A DNA stretch of 62,023 nt. Origin: Deinococcus aerius. GTDB lineage: Bacteria; Deinococcota; Deinococci; Deinococcales; Deinococcaceae. Positions 41,230 through 50,731 of the stretch are shown one piece after another. The notes below the pieces were generated by a model. The model was not told where the DNA came from. It was given only the letters and a program-made list of their open reading frames with translations, and made no database searches. The DNA is taken from contig NZ_BFAG01000021.1 of the NCBI RefSeq assembly GCF_002897375.1, forward strand, positions 1 through 62,023. The letters are read 5' to 3'. The first letter of the stretch is position 1. Every line of letters starts with the position of its first letter. The position numbers were made by a program, and so were the translations under genes.

Positions 41230-42693
41230 GTGGAGGCTCCCCCGGTGTCACGTGTTTCCAAGAAACGCAAGGTCACTCCCGCCGCTCCCGCCGACATCGA
41301 CCGCTTCGATGAGGCCAACTCCGCGCGTCTGGGCCTGATCTGCGTTCAGGAACGCATCCCCAGCGACTACACCCGCTGGGACGTGCAGTTCGTGATTGAC
41401 GACCGCAACGCCCGGCTGACCTGCATCTCGCCCAGCGAGTACGGGGGCGTGCCGCACGGCCTGGACGGTGACTTCGCCACGATCCTCAACGTGATGTACC
41501 TGGAGCAGGGCGCCCCGGAGGACGGCTCGGTGCACACGACGGCGTACCAGATGTTGCAGCGGGCGGGTTTTGCCGATTCCGGCCAGTACTACGCCGCCTT
41601 GCAGGAGAGCCTCGACCGCCTCAAGGGCGCGACCTACACGGCGAGCGAGTCGTGGCGCGACCACAAGCGGCAACGCTGGACGACGGTGAAGTTCAACATC
41701 ATCGAGCAGATCATCGCCGACACGCAGGGGGACACCTCGTTCGGGAGCGGGACCAGCCTCAAGATCCAGCTTGCCCGCCCGGTCGTGCAGAGCATCCGCG
41801 AGCGGTATCTCAAGCCGCTGGACATGACCTTCGTGCTCAGCCTCAAGCGGTCCTTGACACGCAGCCTGTACCGGGTGCTGGACGCGCACCGCTACGATCC
41901 CCACAATCCCCAGGAACCGGCGGCGACCTTCCGCATCCAGCTTCAGCAGTGGGCGCGCGAGTGCAAGCTGCGCGAGACGGTGCCCGCCCGCATCAAGCGC
42001 AACCTGGAGAGTGCCCACACCGAACTCGTGGAGCGCGGCTACCTGCGGTCGGTGACGTATGAGGGAACCCGGGCCGAGACGGTGATCGTCTACGAGTTCG
42101 GCGACCTGCCCGCCACGCCGCCCGCCCCGGAGCCGGTGATCGAGGTGATTCCCGACGCGCCGGTGATCGACGCGCTGCGCCGCTACGGGGTGGCCCCCTC
42201 GGTGGCGCGCAAGCTGGTGAAGGACAAGGGCGAGCAGCACGTGACCACCCGCCTGGAGAAGTTCGAGGCGATGATCCGTGACGGCTACCAGGCCCGCAGC
42301 CGGAGTGCCCTCCTCGTGGACGTGATCCGCGACGAGGAGGGGAAGTACCCGGAACCCGAGAGCCTGGCCCCGCCGCCCCAGCCCGAACGCCCCCCGGCCA
42401 GGACGCGCACCGAACTCGCCCGCCGCGAGCAGGAGGAGACCGAGCGTCTGACCACGGCGGTCGAGCGCGAGTTCCTGGCCCTGCCCCCCGATGAGCAGGC
42501 GGTGCGCGCCGTGACCCAGGTGCGCCTCTTCGTCGGGCGGGAGCTGAAGGAAGAACACCTGCGGCGGCTCCTGATCGCCATGCAGGCGGGCGAGGTCGTG
42601 CCCTACACGATGTACCGCGAGGTGACCCGCGCCGCCTCCGAACTGCGCCTCCCCGAGTTCGCCGAGGAGATTCGGAACATCTACGGGCGGTGA
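41230..42693 (+). CDS. repA: Plasmid replication initiator RepA
   Basis: 487 residues. The N-terminal two thirds match the RepA initiator family of iteron plasmids: RLGLICVQERIPSDYTRWDVQFVIDDRNARLTC, GLDGDFATILNVMYLEQG, LQRAGFADSGQYYAALQESLDRL, MTFVLSLKRSLTRSLYRVLDAHRYDP, with two winged-helix regions expected. The C-terminal third is charged and Pro-rich with a helical end. Two starts compete: GTG 41230 (leaderless, 5 bases behind TATAGT) and GTG 41245 (8 bases after GGAGG), which differ by five residues. It should bind the iterons upstream and initiate replication there. Confidence 0.93.
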   Translation: MEAPPVSRVSKKRKVTPAAPADIDRFDEANSARLGLICVQERIPSDYTRWDVQFVIDDRNARLTCISPSEYGGVPHGLDGDFATILNVMYLEQGAPEDGSVHTTAYQMLQRAGFADSGQYYAALQESLDRLKGATYTASESWRDHKRQRWTTVKFNIIEQIIADTQGDTSFGSGTSLKIQLARPVVQSIRERYLKPLDMTFVLSLKRSLTRSLYRVLDAHRYDPHNPQEPAATFRIQLQQWARECKLRETVPARIKRNLESAHTELVERGYLRSVTYEGTRAETVIVYEFGDLPATPPAPEPVIEVIPDAPVIDALRRYGVAPSVARKLVKDKGEQHVTTRLEKFEAMIRDGYQARSRSALLVDVIRDEEGKYPEPESLAPPPQPERPPARTRTELARREQEETERLTTAVEREFLALPPDEQAVRAVTQVRLFVGRELKEEHLRRLLIAMQAGEVVPYTMYREVTRAASELRLPEFAEEIRNIYGR

Positions 42694-42730
42694 GTTCCGG
42701 TGGGGTGGGGCAGGGGAGAGGCGGAACGCC

Positions 42731-43819
42731 TCAGGGCTGCGTGATTCCCCCCACATCCGCCAGCAGGGCCCGGGCCTCCTGAAGCACCTGCCCCGGCGTC
42801 ACGTCGTCCACGAAGGAGGAGCGGTGGTCGCAGCGGCCCTCCATACAGTTCAGGCCGCACTCGGGGCAGTTCAGGCGCCAGGAGAGGACCGGGCGGTGCC
42901 GGGTGCGGCCCAGCGTTCCGGCGTTGATGGCGTTGCCGCACCAGTAGATGCCCACCGTCCGCGCGCCCACCGCCGCCCCCAGGTGGAGCGGGCCGGAGTC
43001 GTTGGACACGACCAGGGCGCAGCGCGAGAGCAGGCCCGCCAGCCCTCCGATGCTGAGCCGCCCACAGGTATCCACGGCGGGGGAACGCATGGCGGCCAGC
43101 ACGCCCTCCACCAGATGCGCCTCGTCCCCGGCCCCCGTGACGACGATGCGGGCTCCCGCGTCACTCAGCGCGTCCGCGACCTGGGCGAAATGTGCCGGAC
43201 TCCAGCGGCGCCGGGGGTCGCCCGCGCCGGGGTGGAGGGCCACCAGGGGCGCCGCGTCCTCCGGCACCACGACCCGGGCCTCGGCCAGATCGCTCTCCGT
43301 CACGGTTAGGCGCGGTTCGAGCGTGACGGCGGCGGCTCCAGCAAGCGCGACGACCTCCAAGTTCCGCGCGATCTCGTTCTGCCAGTACACGTAGGGCACC
43401 ATCCGGTCGAGCGGGGCGGCGTCCGGGGTACGCGAGCCCACCGTCACCCGGGCACCCAGCCGCCGCACGAAGGGGTTGGAATACCGCCCGCCCCCGTGGA
43501 GCTGCACGGCCAGGTCGAAGCGTTCGTCCCCCATCCGGCGGAAGAATTCGTCCATCTCGGCGGAGTCCTCGTCCGCGTGGCCGTCGCGCCCGACGTACAC
43601 GCCCCGGCTGGGGGGCACCGCCACCACCCGGTCGAGGGGGCCGGGGCGACCCTGGAGAAACCGGGCGTGCCAGGGCTGGCCCAGCAGCACGATCTCGGCG
43701 TCCGGGTACGCCGCCCGCAGGGCCTCCAGCGCGGGGAGGGAGAACATGTAATCCCCCAGCGCGTTGGCCCGCAGCACGGCGATCTTCCGCACGTCTTCGA
43801 GGCGATGGTCGGGCTTCAA
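42731..43819 (-). CDS. GT9-family (heptosyltransferase-like) glycosyltransferase
   Basis: 362 residues from TTG 43819; GTG 43792 is an alternative, and the longer frame upstream is probably not translated. GT9 features: IAVLRANALGDYMFSLPALEALRAAYPDAEIVLLGQP, DLAVQLHGGGRYSN, LVALHPGAGDPRRRWSPAHFAQVADAL, IVVTGAGDEA, LVVSNDSGPLHLGAAVGARTVGIYW and a C-terminal Cys-rich segment (NCPECGLNCMEGRCD). A fourth GT9 gene, separate from the heptose operon and next to repA; same expected activity. Confidence 0.82.
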   Translation of the reverse strand: MKPDHRLEDVRKIAVLRANALGDYMFSLPALEALRAAYPDAEIVLLGQPWHARFLQGRPGPLDRVVAVPPSRGVYVGRDGHADEDSAEMDEFFRRMGDERFDLAVQLHGGGRYSNPFVRRLGARVTVGSRTPDAAPLDRMVPYVYWQNEIARNLEVVALAGAAAVTLEPRLTVTESDLAEARVVVPEDAAPLVALHPGAGDPRRRWSPAHFAQVADALSDAGARIVVTGAGDEAHLVEGVLAAMRSPAVDTCGRLSIGGLAGLLSRCALVVSNDSGPLHLGAAVGARTVGIYWCGNAINAGTLGRTRHRPVLSWRLNCPECGLNCMEGRCDHRSSFVDDVTPGQVLQEARALLADVGGITQP

Positions 43820-44077
43820 GCGGCGACTTCCCGGTGGGTGGCGAGGATTGGGCTCATGGCGGCCCACATGCTGCCACGGGGCGGAACGGACGGGGGGTTC
43901 CCTTCGGACTCGCTCAAGGGGGCTGCGGCGGGGAAGACGGGGACTTGGGAGGAACCTGGTTCGTCCTGGCAATCCCGATGGGCTCTCCTGGGCTCTCTTT
44001 GGACCCTAGAACGGCCAGCAAACTCCTTCTTCGACTCCTAACCCATGAACGGCGTCATCGGCCCCTTCACGGCCCTC
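43820..44077. other. Non-coding stretch between GT9 and ABC transporter
   Basis: About 260 bases with only short, unsupported frames. On the minus strand a 17-codon frame (43869-43816) ends with TGA overlapping the GT9 TTG start, without a ribosome site. No terminator or promoter recognised. Confidence 0.3.
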
Positions 44078-45946
44078 TCAGCGCCTCGCGGGCTGGGCGG
44101 ATGAGATGACCTCATCGGTCGGTGCGTAACCCCTGGCCTGCAACTCGTACAGGGCGGCGTACCGGCCCCCCTGAGCGAGGAGGGCGGCGTGACTCCCCGA
44201 CTCCACGATCTTGCCGCCCTCCAGCACGATGATCTGGTCAGCGAGGCGCACGGTGGAGAAGCGGTGGGAGATCAGCAGGGTGATGCGGTCGCGGGCCTGC
44301 GCCCGCAGCGCCTCCATCGTCTCGAACTCGGCGCGGGCGTCGAGGGCCGCCGTGGGCTCGTCGAACACGAGGACGGAGGCGTCCCGGAAGTACAACCGGG
44401 CGAGGGCGAGGCGCTGCCACTGCCCGCCCGAGAGCTGGCGCCCCCCCTGGAAGAGGCGGCCCAGCGGCGTCTCCAGGCCCTCCGGCAACGTCTCCACGAA
44501 GGCCGCGCCCGCCCGGTCCACGGCGCCCTGCACGCCCGGCGCGTCCTCCAGCCGGCTGACCTCCGAGAGCGCCACGTTCTCCCGCGCGCTCATCTGGTAC
44601 TGCCCGAAGTCCTGAAAGATGATGCTCATCTCGCGCTGGACGGAACGGGGGCTGAAGCGGGTGGCGTCCTGGCCGTTGAGGAGGATCTGCCCGCTCGTGG
44701 GCTCGAACAGCCGGGTCAGGAGCTTGACGAGCGTGGTCTTGCCCGCCCCGTTCTCCCCCACGATGGCGAGGGCTTCCCCCCGGCGGACGGTGAAGTTCAC
44801 TCCCCGCAGCACGTCGCGGTCGGTGAGCGGGTAGCGGAAGCCCACCTCGCGGAACTCGATGGTCTCGATGGGGCCGCGCCACTCCTCGCCCGCGCCCAGG
44901 TCCCGGTCGGGGAGTTCGAGGAAGTCGAAGAGGTTGCGCATGTACAGCAGGTTCTGGTAGATGCCGCTCACGCCGTTGAGCAGCCCCGCGACGGTCCCCT
45001 GCACCTGCGCGATGCCCAGGACGAACACGCTGAAATCGCCTACCGTGATCTGCCCGTTCGCCGCTCGGCGCAGGATGAGCGCGCTCGCCAGGCCGATGAG
45101 CAGGGCGGAGGCCAGGGACGCCGCGAAGCCCCACGCCGAGCGGCGACGGATGATGTCCTCAAGCTGGCGCCGGAAGCCCAGGTAGTAGTCCCGCCAGCGC
45201 CGCAGCAGGTAGGGCTCGAAGCCGAAGAGCCGGACTTCCTTCACGAGCTGGTCCGAGGTGATCAGGCTGCCGAGGTAGTTCTGCACCCGCGCGTCGTGCG
45301 TCTGCCAGCGCAGCATCCGGTAGTTCTCCACCCCGAATTTGTTGCTGACCCACACGCCCGGCAGGCTCGCCAGCAGCACCAGGGGCAGCACCCAGAAGCC
45401 CAGCCGGGCCATGAGGGCGCCGACCGAGATGAGGGTGACGGCGGCGCCCGCGAGGCTCACGAGTTGCGTCGCCACCCCCAGCGGCCGGGTGCCCACCTCG
45501 CGGTAAGCCTGCTGGAGCTTGTCGTAGGTCTCGGCGTTCTCGAAGGACTCCACGCTGAGCCCCGAGGCCTTGTCCAGGATGCGGCGCGTGACGGAGTGCT
45601 GGAGGCTGTCGCCCAGGAGTTGCTGCGAGGCGTTCTGCACGGTGGAGAGCAGGGTGCCCAGCACGCCCAGCGCGACCTGGATTCCCAGGAGGGCGAGCAG
45701 GGCGCTGTAGGTCGCCCCGCCCTGAACCGCCCGCGCCACCTCGTCGAGCAGGAGTTTGCCGATGTAGAGGTTGGCGGCGGGGAGGCCGCTACTCAGCAGG
45801 CTGGTCAGCGCGTACAGGAGGCTGTGCCGGGGACTCGCCGCCCAGACGAGCCGCAGGGTCTGGAGGAGGTCCGCCGACCGCTTCCCGAGCGAGGCGCTTT
45901 CGCCGGGCGGCGGGGGCCGGAGGGGACGGGGGGGAGAGCTGATCAT
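44078..45946 (-). CDS. ABC transporter, permease-ATPase fusion (exporter type)
   Basis: 622 residues from ATG 45946. The N-terminal half (about 40-335) has six membrane-associated segments of an ABC exporter, and the C-terminal half the ATPase: GENGAGKTTLVKLLTRLFEPTSG (Walker A), LSGGQWQRLALARLYFRDASVLVFDEPTAALD (signature and Walker B) and ISHRFSTVRLADQI (H-loop). Half-transporter, so it should work as a dimer. Substrate unknown; lipid, peptide or glycan export are all possible. Confidence 0.9.
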   Translation of the reverse strand: MISSPPRPLRPPPPGESASLGKRSADLLQTLRLVWAASPRHSLLYALTSLLSSGLPAANLYIGKLLLDEVARAVQGGATYSALLALLGIQVALGVLGTLLSTVQNASQQLLGDSLQHSVTRRILDKASGLSVESFENAETYDKLQQAYREVGTRPLGVATQLVSLAGAAVTLISVGALMARLGFWVLPLVLLASLPGVWVSNKFGVENYRMLRWQTHDARVQNYLGSLITSDQLVKEVRLFGFEPYLLRRWRDYYLGFRRQLEDIIRRRSAWGFAASLASALLIGLASALILRRAANGQITVGDFSVFVLGIAQVQGTVAGLLNGVSGIYQNLLYMRNLFDFLELPDRDLGAGEEWRGPIETIEFREVGFRYPLTDRDVLRGVNFTVRRGEALAIVGENGAGKTTLVKLLTRLFEPTSGQILLNGQDATRFSPRSVQREMSIIFQDFGQYQMSARENVALSEVSRLEDAPGVQGAVDRAGAAFVETLPEGLETPLGRLFQGGRQLSGGQWQRLALARLYFRDASVLVFDEPTAALDARAEFETMEALRAQARDRITLLISHRFSTVRLADQIIVLEGGKIVESGSHAALLAQGGRYAALYELQARGYAPTDEVISSAQPARR

Positions 45947-46018
45947 TGGGCCCAGTGTTGCGCGGCGGGGGAGGGGGCACGGTGGGATGCTCCTCACTTG
46001 CCCTCATGGGGGCTGCTG

Positions 46019-46516
46019 TCAGTCGGCGGGCGACCGCGACCAATACTGCGCCTCCGCGCCCGAGAACGTGCCGTCCCGCTCATGCACGAAGCCCAGTTTG
46101 GTCAGGACGCGCTGCGAGGCCGCGTTGTGGGGCCGCACGATGGCGACGATCCGCTCCAGCCCCAGCGGCCCGAACCCATGCCGGAGCGCGGCTTCCCCCA
46201 GTTCAGTCGCAAACCCGCGCCCCCAGGCGGGCCGACCCAGGTAGTAGGACAGTTGCACCTCCTGAGTTTCTTCGAGAGGTTCGAGTCCGCCGTGCCCCAG
46301 AAACGCCCCCGTGGCCTTCTCGATGACGGCGTAGGGTCCGAACCCGTGCTTGGGCCAGAGCCCAGCCTTGCCCGAGACGTAGGCCCGGCTCTCCTCGGGA
46401 GTTCGCGCCACGCCCAACCACGTCACGTTCGGGTCGCTGTCAATGACCGCGTAGTGCGCGTCGAGGTCGCTGACGAGCAGGGGACGCAGCAGCAACCGTG
46501 GCGTTTCGAGATTCAT
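46019..46516 (-). CDS. GNAT-family N-acetyltransferase
   Basis: 165 residues, typical RimJ/RimL-like: METPRLLLRPLLVSDLDAHY-style start (MNLETPRLLLRPL), IGYVIEKATGAFLGHGGLEP-like, acetyl-CoA loop RPAWGRGFATELGEAALRHGF, GLERIVAIVRPHNAASQRVLTKLGF. Acetylates an amino group of an unknown substrate. ACGGTA on the plus strand (TACCGT box) lies 5 bases before the ATG; no ribosome site, so probably leaderless. Confidence 0.85.
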   Translation of the reverse strand: MNLETPRLLLRPLLVSDLDAHYAVIDSDPNVTWLGVARTPEESRAYVSGKAGLWPKHGFGPYAVIEKATGAFLGHGGLEPLEETQEVQLSYYLGRPAWGRGFATELGEAALRHGFGPLGLERIVAIVRPHNAASQRVLTKLGFVHERDGTFSGAEAQYWSRSPAD

Positions 46517-46521
46517 GGTTC

Positions 46522-46527
46522 ACGGTA
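46522..46527 (-). promoter_or_regulatory. -10 box of the GNAT gene
   Basis: TACCGT on the minus strand, five bases before the ATG at 46516, matching the leaderless layout found throughout the window. Confidence 0.45.
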
Positions 46528-46664
46528 ACGCCGGGGTGGAATGAGGGGGCGAGTGCCGCCCTTCCCATGCCGATGAGTGGAAAGCACCGCGTCAAGGAAG
46601 GGGTTTCTCATGCCCGCCGACGGCCGGGACGCGAAGCTGAGCCGTTCAGAAGGGAGACTTTCTC

Positions 46665-48113
46665 ATGACTGCGGACACCCAGCACCCCGACAAGACCGCG
46701 AGCGACTCGGCCAACCGCCCCTTTGCCACCGTCAACCCCTACACGGGTGAGACGGTGCGCGAGTTCCTCTTCCTCGACAGTTCGGAGGTCGTCCCGACCG
46801 TCGAGCGGGCGCACCAGGCGTACCTGTCCTGGCGGGAGCCCCCCGCCTCCGAGCGGGCGGAGGTCGTGCGCCGCGCCGGGGAACTCATGCTCGAACGCAC
46901 CGACGAGCTCGCCGCCCTGGTCACGCTGGAGATGGGCAAGCTGATCCGGGAGGCGAGGGGCGAGGTGGCGCTGGCGGCCTCCATCCTGCGCTATTACGGC
47001 GAGCAGGGGCCGGAGTTCCTGAAGCCCGAGCCCTTGAAGGTGGACCGGGGCGAGGCCGCCATCGTGAACGCGCCCCTGGGCGTCATCCTCGGCATCGAGC
47101 CCTGGAACTTCCCGCTGTATCAGGTTGTGCGCTTCGCCGCCCCGAACCTTGTCGTGGGGAATACCGTGCTGGTCAAGCACGCCGAGATCTGCCCGCAGTC
47201 GGCGCTCGCGCTGGAGCGGCTCTTCCGGGATGCGGGGGCGCCGGAGGGCGTCTACACGAACGTGTTCCTCCGCATCCCCGACATAGAGACCGTCATTGCC
47301 CACCCCGCTGTACAGGGCGTGGCACTCACGGGCAGCGAGCGGGCCGGGGCGAGCGTGGCCGAGATCGCGGGCCGCCACCTCAAGAAGTGCGTTCTGGAAC
47401 TTGGGGGCAGCGATCCCTTCATCGTGTTGGACGACGTGGACCTCGACAAGGCGGTGAAGGCGGCGGTGGCGGGGCGGCTGGGGAACACCGGGCAGAGCTG
47501 CGTGGCGGCCAAGCGGCTGATGGTCGTGGAGGGGCTGTACGACGAGTTCGTGGGGAAGCTGGGGCAGGCCTTTGCCTCGCTCCAGCCGGGCGATCCCGCC
47601 GACCCCTCCACCCGCCTGGGGCCCCTCTCGTCGGAACGGGCCGCGCGGGACCTGCTCGCCCAGGTGCAGGACGCGGTGGAAAAGGGCGCGACCGTCGTGA
47701 CGGGGGGCGGACGGCCCGACCTGCCCGGCGCGTTTGTCGAGCCCACGGTGCTGACGGGCGTGCGGCCCGGAATGCGCGCCTACTCCGAGGAACTGTTCGG
47801 CCCCGTCGCCGTCGTGTACCGGGTGGCGAGCGAGGACGAGGCCGTCGAACTCGCCAACTCGTCGCCCTACGGGCTGGGCGGGGCGGTGTTCTCAAACGAC
47901 CTGGAGCGGGCGCGGCGGGTGGCCGACCGCCTGGAGAGCGGCATGGTGTGGATCAACCACCCCACCTCGTCGCAGGCGGACCTGCCTTTCGGTGGTGTCA
48001 AACGCTCCGGCTACGGCCGCGAACTCTCGCCGCTGGGCCTGTTCGAGTTCACCAACCGCAAGCTCGTCCGCACCCTGCCCGCCGAGTCGGGGGTGGGCCG
48101 GGTGGCGGGCTGA
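46665..48113 (+). CDS. NAD(P)-dependent aldehyde dehydrogenase
   Basis: 482 residues. Aldehyde dehydrogenase motifs: [21 protein letters not shown] (cofactor site), [10 protein letters not shown] (catalytic Glu), [12 protein letters not shown] (catalytic Cys) and [13 protein letters not shown]. Closest to the succinate-semialdehyde dehydrogenase branch, but substrate cannot be fixed. AAGGGAG precedes the ATG; an almost identical leader (AAGGGGTTTCTCATG) occurs 55 bases earlier. A large nested hairpin follows the stop. Confidence 0.9.
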   Translation: MTADTQHPDKTASDSANRPFATVNPYTGETVREFLFLDSSEVVPTVERAHQAYLSWREPPASERAEVVRRAGELMLERTDELAALVTLEMGKLIREARGEVALAASILRYYGEQGPEFLKPEPLKVDRGEAAIVNAPLGVILGIEPWNFPLYQVVRFAAPNLVVGNTVLVKHAEICPQSALALERLFRDAGAPEGVYTNVFLRIPDIETVIAHPAVQGVALTGSERAGASVAEIAGRHLKKCVLELGGSDPFIVLDDVDLDKAVKAAVAGRLGNTGQSCVAAKRLMVVEGLYDEFVGKLGQAFASLQPGDPADPSTRLGPLSSERAARDLLAQVQDAVEKGATVVTGGGRPDLPGAFVEPTVLTGVRPGMRAYSEELFGPVAVVYRVASEDEAVELANSSPYGLGGAVFSNDLERARRVADRLESGMVWINHPTSSQADLPFGGVKRSGYGRELSPLGLFEFTNRKLVRTLPAESGVGRVAG

Positions 48114-48119
48114 CCCGCG

Positions 48120-48177
48120 GGGCTTTCGGGTGGAATCGGGTGGGTGCGTTCCCCACCCTATGCCGACCCGAAAGCCC
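48120..48177 (+). terminator. Nested hairpin after the aldehyde dehydrogenase
   Basis: A perfect 12-bp stem GGGCTTTCGGGT (48120-48131) with its complement at 48166-48177, enclosing a second hairpin GGTGGG/CCCACC. It starts 6 bases after the stop and probably terminates the gene. The right arm overlaps an iteron-like sequence. Confidence 0.65.
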
Positions 48178-48190
48178 GATTTACACGGCA
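48175..48190 (+). repeat. Stray iteron-like sequence
   Basis: CCCGATTTACACGGCA differs by one base from the variant iteron at 40961, and the following ATGTT also matches. It is 7 kb from the origin array. Confidence 0.6.
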
Positions 48191-48216
48191 TGTTCCGGGT
48201 CTGCCGCAACGTCTGA

Positions 48217-48352
48217 TACGGTGGCCGTCCCATCCGTTCTCGAAGCGGCGCTGTCCCGCTTCGATCACTCCTGTCCCGGCAACCCTCAACGTTCCTGCTT
48301 GCTCCGCTCAGGTTGAACCGTTCTAAAACCTGTTCAACCGGAACTCATCCGA
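48217..48352 (-). repeat. Dispersed palindromic repeat, copy B
   Basis: Reverse complement of copy A (9037-9176), for example GGATGGGACGGC and GTTCCGGTTGAACAGG. Lies between the aldehyde dehydrogenase and sigma factor genes, directly beside the stray iteron. Confidence 0.75.
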
Positions 48353-48534
48353 GAGGGCTGGCTGCGGACGACCCCTCGGTCCGCCTCGCGGACAGCTCCC
48401 CTCGAGGGGAGCCCGGTGAGGTGGCGCGCAGGGCCGGACTCGCAGGGCTGCTTGCAGAGGAGGTGCTGTGTCCACCTTGCACCGTGGGTGGCCCCGCGTC
48501 CCCTCCGGCAGTGTACGCTGGGGTGCGGGTCATC

Positions 48535-49062
48535 ATGGATGAAGAGGTCCTCCTGATGGGGCGGGTGGCGCAGGGAGACGGTGAGGCGCTGGCGGAGCTG
48601 CACCGCCGCATTGGCCGCCACGTCTATGCCGTGGCCTACCACCTGCTGCGTCACCGCGAGGAGGCCGAGGAGATCGTGCAGGACACCTTTGCGCGGGTGG
48701 CGCGGGGGGCGGGGTCATACCACCCCGAGCTGGGCTCGCCCCGCGCGTTCATCTACACGGTCGCGCGGAACGCGGCCCTCTCGCAGTTGCGCGCCCGGGG
48801 AGCCCGGCCCGTCACGGTGGACCCCGGGGAGCTGCCCCCCGACCACCTGGAGGCGCCCGCCACCGACCTGGAGACGCGGGTGGCCGTGCAGTCGGCGGTG
48901 GAACACCTGAAGGGTGGCGATCAGACGCTCATCCTCGATGCCTTCTTCGACGGGCTGAGCCACCCCGAGATCGCGGCCAAGCGGCACCTGCCCCTGGGAA
49001 CCGTCAAGTCGCGGCTGCGGCGCGCGCTCCAGGCGATGCGGGAACGGCTGGAGGGCACATGA
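48535..49062 (+). CDS. ECF-family RNA polymerase sigma factor
   Basis: 175 residues from ATG 48535; the frame is open further upstream, but the upstream part overlaps a repeat and is not credible. Region 2 is ELHRRIGRHVYAVAYHLLRHREEAEEIVQDTFARV, and region 4 is HPEIAAKRHLPLGTVKSRLRRALQAMRERL. It directs RNA polymerase to a small regulon, likely including itself. ATGA overlap with the anti-sigma gene. A TACGCT box lies 15 bases before the ATG. Confidence 0.9.
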   Translation: MDEEVLLMGRVAQGDGEALAELHRRIGRHVYAVAYHLLRHREEAEEIVQDTFARVARGAGSYHPELGSPRAFIYTVARNAALSQLRARGARPVTVDPGELPPDHLEAPATDLETRVAVQSAVEHLKGGDQTLILDAFFDGLSHPEIAAKRHLPLGTVKSRLRRALQAMRERLEGT

Positions 49063-49730
49063 ACGCCAGAGAACCCGCCGCCCACCCGGACGAGGCCACC
49101 CTGCGCGCCTATGCCCTGGGTCACCTCGACCCCGCCCGGGAGGAGGAGGCCGAACGGCACGCGCTGACCTGTGCCCGCTGCGCCGCCCGGGTCAGTGCCT
49201 GGCGGGACGACCTCGTGGCCGCCGTCGAGGCGCTCCCCGCCCCGGCCCGCCTGCCCCCGCTGAGGATGGAGGCCAGCCGGCCCCCCCGCCGCTGGGCGCC
49301 GCCGCATCTGGCCTGGGCCGCCGCCCTCGCCGGGTTGCTCGCGCTGGCGGGGACGGGCTGGGGCGGCTACCAGACCTCACGGCTGGCAGAACTTCGGGCC
49401 GAGCAGGCCCAGGTGACCCGCTGGCTCGCGCGGCCCGACCTGCGCGTTCTCACGCTGCGGAACACGCGGCGGGAACCGAGCGGGCGGGCGCTCACCCTGC
49501 CGGGCGGGCGGACGCTGTTCGTGTTGCCCGACGCCCCTCCCGGACAGGTGTACGTCGCGTGGGTGGCGCGGGACTGGCACCTGGGCGACCCCATGCAGCC
49601 CGCCGGGACGAGCCGCCGCGGGGTCTTCGAGGTGAACCTCGGCCCCAACGATTACCTGTGCCTGAGCCTGGAAGCAGACGAGACCCTTCCCACCGGCCCC
49701 ACCCGGGTGCTGGGCTGGGCCTTCCTCTGA
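49059..49730 (+). CDS. Membrane anti-sigma factor (RskA-like)
   Basis: 223 residues. An N-terminal zinc-binding anti-sigma motif, H-x3-C-x2-C, is seen in RHALTCARCAARV, then a single membrane segment (about residues 86-106, LAWAAALAGLLALAGTGWGGY) and an external C-terminal domain resembling anti-sigma-K RskA (GQVYVAWVARDWHLGDPMQPAG). It should hold the ECF sigma at the membrane until released by a signal. Translationally coupled to the sigma gene. Confidence 0.85.
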   Translation: MNAREPAAHPDEATLRAYALGHLDPAREEEAERHALTCARCAARVSAWRDDLVAAVEALPAPARLPPLRMEASRPPRRWAPPHLAWAAALAGLLALAGTGWGGYQTSRLAELRAEQAQVTRWLARPDLRVLTLRNTRREPSGRALTLPGGRTLFVLPDAPPGQVYVAWVARDWHLGDPMQPAGTSRRGVFEVNLGPNDYLCLSLEADETLPTGPTRVLGWAFL

Positions 49731-49785
49731 CCGGAGGGCTGTGGTCCCGGTGTTGATGTTTTGCCGCGCTAACCAGGCGTTTGCG

Positions 49786-49818
49786 CTCCCCTTCTCTCGT
49801 AGAGGAAGGGGATTTTTT
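49786..49818 (+). terminator. Rho-independent terminator after the sigma/anti-sigma pair
   Basis: CTCCCCTTCTCT pairs with AGAGGAAGGGGA (one bulged base) around a CGT loop, followed by TTTTTT at 49813-49818. Strongest classical terminator in the window. Confidence 0.85.
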
Positions 49819-49989
49819 CTGTCTAGAGGGCCCTTTCCACCGGCTTGACCGCCCGGCACGTGAACAACTGCCCGCACCTTCTCGCCCCCCGGCTTCTGGC
49901 GAGTCGCCCGGCCGGGAGCCCATCCGGCCTCGCCCAGCGGCCATGCATCCATTTGCCCCCGCCGCGCGTTTCATGGGGTGGAGGCCACC

Positions 49990-50706
49990 ATGTCACGAAT
50001 CCGCCTGACCGCCGCGCTGCTCACCCTCTCCTGCCTGGGCCTGGCCCGCGCCGCCGACCTGGGGGTGCGCCAGGACCCGAAACTGGGCACCATCCTGCAA
50101 GACAGCCGGGGCATGACGCTGTACCTGTACACCAAGGACACTCCGGGGGTGACCAACTGTTACGACCAGTGCGCCGCCGCGTGGCCGCCCCTGCTGGCGA
50201 CCGAGTTGCCGGGGCTGCCCGCCGGGATGCCCGGCAAGCTGAGCCTGGTCACGCGCAAGGACGGCAGCAAGCAGGTGGCGTACAACGGCTGGCCGCTCTA
50301 CTTCTGGGTGCGGGACACCAAGCCGGGCCAGACGACCGGCCAGGGCGTCGGCAAGGTCTGGTACGCGGTGAACCCGGGACCGGCGGTGCAGGTCGCCACC
50401 CTGGGCACGCTCGGGAAGGGGCTCGTCGCCGCGAACGGGATGACCCTGTACCTCTACACCAAGGACACCAAGAACGTGAGCAACTGCTACGACCAGTGCG
50501 CCGTCGCCTGGCCGCCGCTGCTGACGGCGTACCAGCCCACGGGCTCCGCCGAGGTGCAGAAGCACCTGGGGACCACCACCCGCAAGGACGGCTCCATGCA
50601 GGTTACCTACGACGGCAAGCCGCTGTACTTCTGGGTGCGGGACCAGAAGCCCGGCGACACGACCGGCCAGAACGTCGGCGGGGTGTGGTTCATCGTCCAG
50701 CCCTGA
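49990..50706 (+). CDS. Secreted protein with two PF03640-type repeats
   Basis: 238 residues from ATG 49990, with GGAGG 6 bases upstream (GTG 49978 is in frame but lies before the ribosome site). A signal peptide ends near ARAAD. Two copies of the secreted-repeat domain follow: each has GMTLYLYTKDT, NCYDQCAxAWPPL with two Cys, and LYFWVRDxKPGxTTGQ (residues about 25-125 and 135-238). The family is of unknown function, often found beside redox and sigma-factor genes. The terminator separates it from the upstream sigma/anti-sigma pair. Confidence 0.85.
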   Translation: MSRIRLTAALLTLSCLGLARAADLGVRQDPKLGTILQDSRGMTLYLYTKDTPGVTNCYDQCAAAWPPLLATELPGLPAGMPGKLSLVTRKDGSKQVAYNGWPLYFWVRDTKPGQTTGQGVGKVWYAVNPGPAVQVATLGTLGKGLVAANGMTLYLYTKDTKNVSNCYDQCAVAWPPLLTAYQPTGSAEVQKHLGTTTRKDGSMQVTYDGKPLYFWVRDQKPGDTTGQNVGGVWFIVQP

Positions 50707-50731
50707 GCGGGGGCGGTGAGGCCCGGGCCGC

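Noticed and set aside
43816..43869. A 17-codon minus-strand leader ORF overlapping the GT9 TTG start
   Set aside because: It ends in TTGA at the start codon as in real coupling, but has no ribosome site and the TTG start is itself uncertain.
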